A DNA stretch of 13,417 nucleotides from Lindgomyces ingoldianus (Eukaryota > Ascomycota > Dothideomycetes > Pleosporales > Lindgomycetaceae). The position numbers and the translations under genes are program-made. The stretch lies in assembly GCF_010093535.1 (NCBI RefSeq), contig NW_022985174.1:1-13417 (forward strand), written 5' to 3'. The notes beneath the pieces are model-generated. The model saw only the letters and a program-made list of their open reading frames with translations. It made no database searches and was not told the origin of the DNA. Below, in pieces: positions 7,200 through 13,417 of the stretch; positions within the stretch are counted from its first letter, which is position 1, and every line of letters begins with the position of its first letter.

Positions 7200-8262
7200 A
7201 AATCTTTAATAAGTGCTAGCAGCACTACTTATGTAGACTTAAGAAAAAGAAATAAAGCAGTTTTAAAAAATATAACTATGCTTACTACACTTAAAGCATT
7301 AACTTTTTTTTTTATAATCTTTACGCTTTCTAGAACTAACTAAAGCATAATTTAAATTAATTTTTATTACATTAGGGTCCTTATTTGCAACTGCGCTAGT
7401 TTAGGGGCGTATTAGGGCTTGTACAGAGAGGAACCTTATGTTATTATTATAAGTAGCAATTAGGTTCGCATACGCGTTAAGGTTGTTTAGAAGGGGTTCT
7501 CCTACTATAGCGCGTTACAGTTTAGTTAAGAGGGAGTTATATAAGGCTATAATTAGACCTATCTTATTTAGGCCTATATTAAATGCAAGTTAGCAGAACT
7601 TAGTAAAGTGTAAAGTAAAACTTTTTTTTATTTATTATAAGGTGTTTAGGCAACTTAAAGCTGTTAACTCTTTATTTAGGTCTTTATAAGTTACTTATAG
7701 AAACGCTATAAATTAATCTAAGTTAATAATATCTTTATTTATTAGTAAGTTAATTAAGGCTATTACATTATAGTTAAGTTAAGAGTAGGCATATAGTAAC
7801 TAAAAGTGTTTAAAGGGGAATTAGTCTATATTTCCTTTAAGTTTATATTAAAGCTTATGTAAAAAGAAAGGTAGGTCTTTCTATTTTCTATTAAATAGCA
7901 GAGGATTAGGGAGTTAGTTAGATTTTATTACTAGGTTAGAAAGGTTACAGGTTATAGGCAGTGTTAGGCAGAAAAAAGTTAAGCTATCTCTAGACTTTTA
8001 AGTAAGCTTTAAGGCTAGTAAGTTTTTAGTTCTTACTACTATAACAAGAGTTAAGGCAGAAATAAACTACTTAATAACATAAAGCTGTTTTTTAAAGTCC
8101 TTTTAAAAAGCTTTAAAGCTTATAACATAGCAGCTTTCTTATAAAGTAAGCGCTTCTTAGAAGGCTTTTTAGCTTACTTTAATAGCTTAGAGTTATATAA
8201 GTACTAAGCTTATTAAATTAGATTTAGAAGCTATTCTTAGCTAGAGTTTTAACATAATGTAA
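7200..8262 (-). pseudogene. element A gag with CCHC zinc knuckle (degraded), and leader
   Basis: A capsid-like stretch of about 150 codons is visible near 7920-7440 (segments such as ALINLLINKDIINL and NKELTALS). The nucleocapsid knuckle at 7257-7298 has exact C-X2-C-X4-H-X4-C spacing: it reads CFKCSKHSYIF-stop-NC, with three Cys kept and the His changed to Tyr (CAT to TAT). It is preceded by a basic stretch (RKRKDYKKK). The nucleocapsid would bind the element's RNA. The start codon could not be identified with confidence; the leader between the LTR and gag (8262 to roughly 8000) shows nothing else. Confidence 0.8.
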
Positions 8263-8580
8263 TGTTATAATTATGCACAAGTAAGGTTATAAAGCTTTAC
8301 AGAGGTCTAGTTTAATTACTATATAAAGTATTATAGTAAGTATAAGATGTTATATAAAGAATAGAAAAGTTTAGAAAGAAATTAGTAATTAAATACTTAG
8401 CTTAGAAGTCTAAGCGCTTTAGGTATAAATTAAGCCTGTTCTAGGTTTAGTTAGCGTTAAGGCAGTTTGTGCTTAAGTTTATGTCTGTGTTGTGTCATGT
8501 TTGTGTCAGACGTGCACTAATAATACTCTAGTACGCGTCTAATACAGTTATGTCTGGGATCTGGGGAGGATACCGTGACA
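8263..8580 (-). repeat. 5' LTR of element A, 318 bp
   Basis: It pairs with 2922-3239 (same length, same ends). On the plus strand it begins TGTTATAATT and ends ATACCGTGACA. The inner third (8263 to about 8370) is strongly RIP-mutated and the outer third (about 8455-8580) is well preserved (TCA, TGG and CCG sites still present), the mirror image of the other LTR. Confidence 0.92.
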
Positions 8581-8688
8581 TTAAGTTTATGTCTATGTTG
8601 TGTTGTGTTTGTGTTAGACGTGCACTAATAATACTCTAGTACGCGTCTAATACAGTTATTTCTAGGATCTAGGGAGGATACCGTGACA
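8581..8688 (-). repeat. 108-bp tandem duplication of the LTR start (U3)
   Basis: 8581-8688 repeats 8473-8580 at exactly the same length, beginning TTAAGTTTATGTCT and ending GATACCGTGACA. The copies differ at a handful of sites, mostly RIP-type transitions (for example TCAGAC versus TTAGAC, CTGGG versus CTAGG). AAGCC follows the outer copy, so the duplicated segment lies inside the target-site duplication. The 3' LTR has only one copy. Confidence 0.92.
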
Positions 8689-8693
8689 AAGCC
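8689..8693. repeat. target-site duplication AAGCC, right copy (element A)
   Basis: Identical to 2917-2921. Dropping 2922-8693 joins element B's integrase in one reading frame. Confidence 0.88.
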
Positions 8694-9350
8694 TAGGGTT
8701 TAAGTCTGTTTTAGATAAGCCTTACAACAGAGAAGGCAATTCTGTACGTATTATTTGCAAGTAGCCTTTATACTCTTTTAGTAGTACTTTTAGGCTAGTA
8801 ACTAATAGGTCTTAGTAGCACTTAGGTGTGCTAAGAATACTTAGTTGTAAACTTCTTAGAGAAGTTAAGTACACAGCAATAAGTCTGCTAGCACACATAA
8901 GTAGTTAGCATAAAGGAGTAGTCTGTTTTCTATTTAATAATAGTAGAGTAGGAGTTTTTACTTCTGTGTAAAAAAGGCTTAACTCTTTTAGAGTAATATA
9001 TTAATTAATTTTAAAGAATTTAGAAACATAACCTAGTCTAATCTTTTTATAACATTTAGTGTGGCTGCTTAAGTTGTTGTTTAAGTAATGTAGTACTAGG
9101 CTAGTTTAAAGTTAATTTAGGGGTGCAGTTAGTGCAGTCTTAGTAGAACTTTTAACCTATTATTAGTTTAAGCTGCTCTTAAATTTTCTACATCTTATTT
9201 ACAACAACTAAAAATGTCTGCCCTAGTGTTGTTCTTACTAGAGGTGTACTTAATTTAGAAGTAATACTAAGCTAACTTTTTAGCCTAACAGACCTAATAA
9301 GCATTTAGCACCTTTGTTATTATAAAGTACTTTAATAAATAATAATTAGT
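8694..9350 (-). pseudogene. element B pol: RNase H to integrase linker and integrase zinc finger (degraded)
   Basis: From about 8840 to 8715 the minus strand carries the integrase HHCC region: a segment ending KYY (YYW-type motif, Trp lost), then YVQNCLLCCKAYLKQT with the C-X2-C pair of the zinc finger at about 8726-8740. The next codons (a stop, then TLGF at 8694-8710) continue straight into IYPLLIPA at 2917-2890 across element A, in the same frame. Upstream, 8850-9350 holds the degraded linker, in which I recognise no reliable motif. The region would have helped integrase multimerise and bind DNA ends. Confidence 0.8.
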
Positions 9351-10500
9351 ATATACTAGGGTGCTTGTTGCTATAAATGTAAGCTTAGCCCTTTATTATT
9401 TAAACATAGTAACTATTGTAAATAGCTCTTTATTGTGTATCTCTTAGTTTAGCTCTAAACTAGATAGGACCTTGCTATAGAATAATATAGGGCACTAATT
9501 TCTATCTACTTATTTCTAAAAAAGAACTCCTGCTACTACTTTATTAAAAGTGTTAGTTTTAATTTTAGTTTACAACGCAAGGTTAAAATAGTAAAGTGTA
9601 GGTATACTTAGTAGCGTAGACTTTAGCTTTTTAAAAGCTACGTTACACTCTAAAGTCTATATAAAAAGGGTAGTAAGGCTTTAAAGCGTAATAATTAGTT
9701 TTGCTATATAAAAGAATTCTAAAACAAATTGCTAATAAAATTTAGTAAAGCTTAGAAAAAATTTCACACCTGTTATAGTAGTAGGCGCCTGCTAGTTGCG
9801 TAGCACTTTTACTTTCTCTAGGTTAACCTCTAGTCCTTTATTTAAAAGTATATAGCTAAGATACCTTATTTAAGTAACATAAAATTTGCTTTTTTTAATT
9901 TTTACTTATAATCCTGCTTACTAGAGCCTTTCTAAGACTTTTTTAATATAAAGGATATAAGTCACCTTGTTTTTAGAGTAAATAAAGATGTTATTAAAAT
10001 AAGTAATATAAAAATTATCTAGATAGTTAATTAATATGTTGTTTATATAGCGCTAGTAAGTTACTAGACTATTACATAATCTAAAAAGTAAAACTTTATA
10101 CTTATAGGTTCTATATTATGTCTAAAAAGTAGTATACTTTTTAAAGCTTAGATCTATTCTAATTTTATTAAAGGCTGCATAAATATTAAACTTAGTAAAG
10201 ATTACTACTTTAGTAAGTTTTAACAAGAGTTTGTCTATGCGCAGTATTAGATACACATCCTTACAGGTAAAAGCGTTAAGTTTGCAGTAATTAACACAGA
10301 TACATAAGTTACTATTTAGTTTCTGTATATAAAGAATAGGAGATGCAAAAGGGCTCTAACTTTACTTAATAAAGCTATATTTTAGATTGTTTATAATGTA
10401 TTTCTTTATTGCCTTTAGCTCTTTAAGGTTCTGTTTGTACAACAGACTGTAACTGTTAGGGAGAGGCTCTATAAGGACAATCTTGTGGTTATATAGACGA
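9351..10500 (-). pseudogene. element B pol: reverse transcriptase and RNase H (degraded)
   Basis: RT starts near 10490 with HKIVLIEPLP, then LKELKAIKKYI, SPFASPIL (about 10345) and CVNYCKLNAFT (about 10275-10310), matching the opening of chromoviral RT. The catalytic YxDD box is YFNN at 9990-10001 followed by IFIYS. Downstream motifs (AGL...K, KSKFYVT, FLSFTKFY) run into the connection domain, and RNase H shows FNKVVAGVLF and YNKELFTIV near 9400-9560. Stops are former Gln, Arg or Trp codons. This family of pol sequences is widespread in Pezizomycotina genomes. The frame is readable over about 1.1 kb, so indels are few. Confidence 0.9.
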
Positions 10501-11500
10501 TGTACTAGTAGCTAGTAAGCTGCTGTGTGGCTAAATACATCTTAGTACTAATAGTATTTAGAGGGTAATTAGAGGTTTACTAATGCTTTAGTTTTATGTT
10601 TAGTGTCTAACTATAAGGCTTACTTGTCTTTAATTAACTACTTAATTTTATAAATAAAAGTTAAAAAGAACTTGTTCTTCTTTTTTTATATTAAAATAAA
10701 AAGCATTTGCTAAAATTAGAGTAATAGTAGCTAAACAGACCTTCTTTAGACTTATTCTAGACTTCTTAATAAATAGGCAAAAGAACAATTTAAGTGTCTT
10801 TAGACTATAGATAATAGAAGATCTATATAATTTTAGTAGCCTTAGTAAACCCTTAATGCAGTAGATTATTAGGCTGCATAACTACTAAAATTAGTCCTTT
10901 TCTTATAGTGTGTTGTGTTGTTTAATATCTAGCTCTACTTCTTTATTGCGCGCAGGCTAGGTTAATTGCATAAGCAAGGGTGGCGTAGGTTTATAAGTAG
11001 GCAGATATTTGCTAGGCTATATAATCTAATTCCTCTCTGTATCTAGATAGAGTTTAAAACATTATAACTATTTAATGCTAATAATATAATCTTAGAAGCT
11101 AAGGTTTATAATAATAAAGAGGCAGTTTTAAATGCTTCTTTTATTAATTTACATGTGCAGGCAGATATACTAGTAGACAGGGACTTAGATCTAATCTTAA
11201 AAGCCCTTAACTATAAATTTAAATAGTAAGTGTTAAATAAAGACATAGAGGCATTAAGATAATAACTTAGTAGTTAGTAAGTTAATAAATAAGAAACTAT
11301 AAGCGCTAGTATTAACTAAAAGATTTAAACAGACTCTAATGCTTTTTAAATATAAAATAGTAAGAACTTAGAAGTATTTTTCTTTAAATAAGTGTAATAG
11401 ATTAATGTTTAATAAATTATACTTACTTAAGCTTAGAATAAAAAGTTTCTCTAAGCATTGCTGTTTTCTATCTAGAAAGCATCTAGATTAAAATTATTTA
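10501..11500 (-). pseudogene. element B pol: presumed protease region and PR-RT linker (degraded)
   Basis: The part next to RT is clear: ANAFYFNIKKEEQVLF (about 10670-10720) and YYKYRDVFS-like residues near 10530 are typical of the segment just before RT in this pol family. Farther upstream, 10750-11500 should hold the aspartic protease, but I could not find a convincing DSG-type active site, so the protease is inferred from position only. Stops occur throughout. Confidence 0.55.
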
Positions 11501-12635
11501 TGTCTATAAATTCTTTTTTAGAATCTTACTACTCTACCTCTATTTCTTATACTCTAGAGATAGGGTAGTTACTAGTAAAATGTCTTAGTTTTTTATAATT
11601 ATAATAGTTGCTAGGAGTTGTCTGTCTTTCTAGAGCAGGTGTCTAGCTAGATTGTCTATAAGTAACTAAGGTAGACTAGGGTCCTAACAGAGGTGCAGGT
11701 TAGAGTGCACTAGAATAGTATACTGCCTTAAATGTATTACTAGAAACCTTCTAAAACTAATCTATACTAGGTCTAATAGTAGACTGTTAGGTAAGATTAA
11801 TAGTTTACTTTAAAATAGTAGGAGTATTTCTTCTTTCTATGTTATAAGCTATTAGGTAGGCTACTATAGTCTTAAAAAAGCCCTTTTAAGTGTGCTTAAA
11901 ACCTAAGTTTAGTACTTTTAGGCTAGGTAGTATTTTTTTCTATAAGTAGAAAAACTATTTTACCTTTAATATAAACCCTTTAACAGCAGCACTAATAAAG
12001 TAAGCTTTAAAGGCAAAAAACACTTCTTCTTTACTTATTTTTAGAGTTTAAAACGCTTGTTGCGCCTCTGTCTTTTTATTACTAGTAATAAAGTAAGTTT
12101 ATAAAAGCTTAATTATTTCTTTTATGTTCCTAAACTAAAAGTAATCTAATTTAGCTAGGTATCTAAGCTCTAGGTATTCCTTCGCAATACTAGCAGTGTG
12201 TCCCTATACTAGCGCCATGCGTGCGCGCTTACTCTAATAGTAATCTACATTAATGTTAAGTCTGTCTATAATAGAGGCTTACTATTATTTAAATGTAGGT
12301 TCTTTACTGTCTATAAAGTTCTTAATCTTAGGCGTGTGTTTAGTAAGGTAGCTTTAAAAAAGCTTAAGAGTGCCTAAAAAGTCTCTTACTATTAAAGTAG
12401 CAGAGGTAATTTAAGGCATTATTAGGGGTAATTTAGTAGTTAGTAGAAGATAATTAGAACTAATAGTTTTTAATCTAGTTAGCTATTTAATTTATGCCCT
12501 TAATTAAGCAACTTAGTCTTTAAGGGCTATGCTGCTAGAGTTTAACTCTAAATCTAGTAGGTTTTTAGCTTTAGGTTCTATAAAAGAGGGTTTAGCTGTT
12601 AAGGTTAGTAGTAGTTTAGTTCTAAAGGTAGGCAT
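11501..12635 (-). pseudogene. element B gag with degraded CCHC knuckle
   Basis: A possible start codon, ATG at 12635-12633, opens MPTFRTKLLLTLTAKP, followed by an acidic/Ser stretch (SSSIALKDQVA) that may have formed a coiled coil. The capsid-like core near 12340-11850 shows IIDRLNINVDYY, ARMALV and ISAAVKG. The nucleocapsid knuckle at 11565-11606 keeps exact C-X2-C-X4-H-X4-C spacing but all three Cys codons have become Tyr (TGT/TGC to TAT/TAC), with the His kept. The protein would have formed virus-like particles inside the cell. Stops are numerous, and at least one frame change is suspected between the start and the capsid-like core. Confidence 0.8.
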
Positions 12636-13014
12636 CTTGCCTTAGCTGCAGCTAGAACAGGTTGCAGTCTTTATAATAGAATCTAATAGTAGTTAAAAGT
12701 TAGGCATTAGTAGTTGTCTCTAATCCTAATAGGTTATTAGTAGTCTTTAAGTTTCTACCTTAGCGCACTCTTTACAACTTTTCTAAAGGCAATTCTAATT
12801 GCAGGGGATAAGAAGTTCTAAACTTAAAGGCTTTAGTTAATAAAAGGTTTTTAAGATCCTATTTATAATAACTAAATAATTTAATGTAACAGTGTGTAAA
12901 AACTGTAACTTAAACTAAATTAAACACTTCTTAGAGTTAGATATAGTTAAATAAATAATTAATATAATATTATTAATAAGGCTGTTACTAGTAAAAGCAA
13001 GTTTTCTAATATAA
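12636..13014. other. element B leader (5' untranslated region), RIP-mutated
   Basis: About 380 bp lie between the LTR and the proposed gag ATG. It is very AT-rich near the LTR. A primer-binding site should begin directly after the LTR, but the minus strand there reads TTATATTAGAAAAC and no tRNA match is recognisable, probably because of RIP. No gene is visible. Confidence 0.5.
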
Positions 13015-13304
13015 TGTAATAGCGCAGGCAAGACAATAGGTCTAAATGCGGTATGAATCCACTTAGAGGCATATAGAAGTGCGTAGGGACTTAGAGACCT
13101 AGGAATACCAATGACACCTATAGGCCTTGTACGTAGGATATCAGAAAACTACTGAGCTAGCTACGGGGGCGAGGTGCGACTAAATACATGAGGGAATAGG
13201 GGCAACTGCAGGGGACTGGGTCGAGTCATGGTCGGGGCCGATACGGGGACCCTTCGGATAGGATCCGAGCGACCCGAGATGGAACGATTCGTAGAATCGT
13301 TACA
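13015..13304 (-). repeat. 5' LTR of element B, 290 bp
   Basis: On the minus strand it begins TGTAACGATT and ends GCTATTACA, and matches the solo LTR at 2237-2558. Relative to that copy, its inner ~98 bp (plus 13015-13112) carries ten one-way C-to-T or G-to-A changes, while its outer part keeps GC-rich sequence. The first bases form a perfect hairpin (see 13285-13301). The flanking pentamers TATAA (13010-13014) and CATGT (13305-13309) do not match, so it is not an independent solo LTR insertion; it fits a terminal LTR with element B's body to the left. Confidence 0.85.
13285..13301. repeat. LTR-end hairpin, 7-bp perfect arms
   Basis: CGATTC around GTA with GAATCG, extended by A/T on each side (ACGATTC-GTA-GAATCGT), forms a perfect stem with a 3-nt loop at the terminus of the LTR. 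The solo LTR has lost part of it (CAATTCTCG). Confidence 0.65.
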
Positions 13305-13417
13305 CATGTTGCAGCATTTTGCAATATTTTGCAACAAATTGCAGCATGTTGCAAGCTGGTCGCGCATAGGGCTAGTGAGCGAGGGACTCGGACCGGAAAA
13401 ACAAAGCCGAGCAACAC
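13305..13417. other. GC-normal flanking sequence beyond element B
   Basis: At 13304/13305 the RIP-mutated block ends and ordinary composition returns, with TCG, CCG and CGA sites present. If element B is complete at this end, 13305-13309 (CATGT) is one copy of its target duplication. Open frames here on the minus strand run into the LTR and look incidental. Too short to tell host DNA from another repeat. Confidence 0.5.
13309..13358. repeat. five TTGCA units at exact 10-bp spacing
   Basis: TTGCA occurs at 13309, 13319, 13329, 13339 and 13349, each followed by five variable bases (GCATT... is replaced by ATATT, ACAAA and so on). The strict decamer period stands out in an otherwise non-repetitive flank. 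Confidence 0.85.

Larger units (their letters stand above)
2922..8688 (-). mobile_element. element A: full-length RIP-degraded Ty3/gypsy chromovirus, 5.77 kb
   Basis: Two direct 318-bp LTRs (2922-3239 and 8263-8580), plus a 108-bp extra LTR segment (8581-8688), enclose minus-strand gag, protease, RT, RNase H, integrase and chromodomain in that order. A polypurine tract abuts the 3' LTR. The 5-bp duplication AAGCC flanks the whole unit including the extra segment. Every coding domain carries stops from C-to-T or G-to-A changes. Key residues are lost: YxDD has become YINN, the integrase first Asp is Asn and the Glu is Lys, and a Gag zinc-knuckle His is Tyr. It cannot move by itself. It lies within element B's integrase, so it is the younger of the two. 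Confidence 0.93.
392..13304 (-). mobile_element. element B: RIP-degraded Ty3/gypsy chromovirus, interrupted by two nested insertions
   Basis: From right to left on the minus strand: LTR (13015-13304), leader, gag with a mutated CCHC knuckle (11565-11606), PR-RT linker, RT with the YxDD box altered to YFNN (9990-10001), RNase H, integrase zinc finger (near 8720-8840), integrase core (2559-2921), integrase C-terminal part and chromodomain (about 1430-2236). The integrase core is separated from the zinc finger by element A, and from the rest by a solo LTR. The frame is otherwise kept apart from stops made by CAG, CAA or TGG turning into TAG or TAA. The 3' LTR is not in the window; the copia insertion at 391/392 may separate it. 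Gag-PR-RT-RH-IN-chromodomain order is typical of fungal chromoviruses. Confidence 0.87.

Noticed and set aside
2922..8688. Host gene with many introns in place of a dead retroelement
   Set aside because: Stops are spread evenly through the conserved domains at former Gln, Trp and Arg codons and no splice sites are needed to explain the frame. LTRs and a target duplication bound the unit.
2237..13304. A 10-11 kb DNA transposon with ~300-bp terminal inverted repeats
   Set aside because: The two inverted copies are LTRs with TG...CA ends. The left one has its own AATAT duplication on both sides, so it is an independent insertion. The interior is retroelement pol, not a transposase or a DNA polymerase.
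13309..13358. CRISPR-like array
   Set aside because: The repeats are 5 bp with 5-bp gaps, far too short, and the rest of the window is eukaryotic in character.
13161..13417. Two overlapping minus-strand open frames (13161-13367 and 13226-13417)
   Set aside because: Both run from the decamer repeat into the LTR in different frames. The Cys/Asn/Gln-rich parts are simply the TTGCA repeat translated. No domain is seen.

Overview
This window looks like a transposon-filled, AT-rich block of a filamentous ascomycete (Pezizomycotina-type) nuclear genome. No intact host gene is visible. From about 392 to 13304 nearly every reading frame is full of TAA/TAG. Even so, the minus strand still spells out, in the right order, the domains of two Ty3/gypsy retrotransposons with chromodomains. 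The damage is C-to-T and G-to-A, mostly CpA to TpA, which is the mark of repeat-induced point mutation (RIP). Genus cannot be read from this sequence. The fungal assignment rests on the RIP pattern and on the element families.

Layout: (1) 1-391 is the 5' end of an apparently undamaged Ty1/copia-type element on the minus strand: a 211-bp LTR (181-391), a primer-binding site matching the anticodon arm of initiator-Met tRNA (165-180), and the first codons of a probable gag (2-55). It continues off the left edge. (2) 392-13304 is an older minus-strand chromovirus ('element B'). Its 5' LTR is 13015-13304, its gag starts at 12635, and RT, RNase H, integrase and chromodomain run leftward to about 1430, followed by a 1-kb AT-rich tail. 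Its 3' LTR is not in the window. (3) A second full-length minus-strand chromovirus ('element A', 2922-8688, target-site duplication AAGCC) sits inside element B's integrase. (4) A solo LTR (2237-2558, plus strand, target-site duplication AATAT), of the same family as element B's own 5' LTR, also sits inside that integrase. (5) 13305-13417 is GC-normal flank with a 10-bp-period TTGCA repeat.

Dropping element A, the solo LTR and one copy of each target duplication makes element B's integrase reading frame continuous, with D-X35-E spacing. The inferred order is: element B first and heavily RIP-mutated, then element A (RIP-mutated, less so at its outer edges) and the lightly mutated solo LTR, and last the un-mutated copia element. 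Element A and the solo LTR cannot be ordered against each other. All three coding elements point left; only the solo LTR points right.

The most interesting signals are the doubly interrupted integrase, a 108-bp tandem duplication at the start of element A's 5' LTR, an apparent extra context rule for RIP (C is lost when preceded by a pyrimidine and followed by a purine), and the half-tRNA priming site of the copia element. I found no evidence for a novel gene system. Domain boundaries below are estimates from reading degraded frames by eye.
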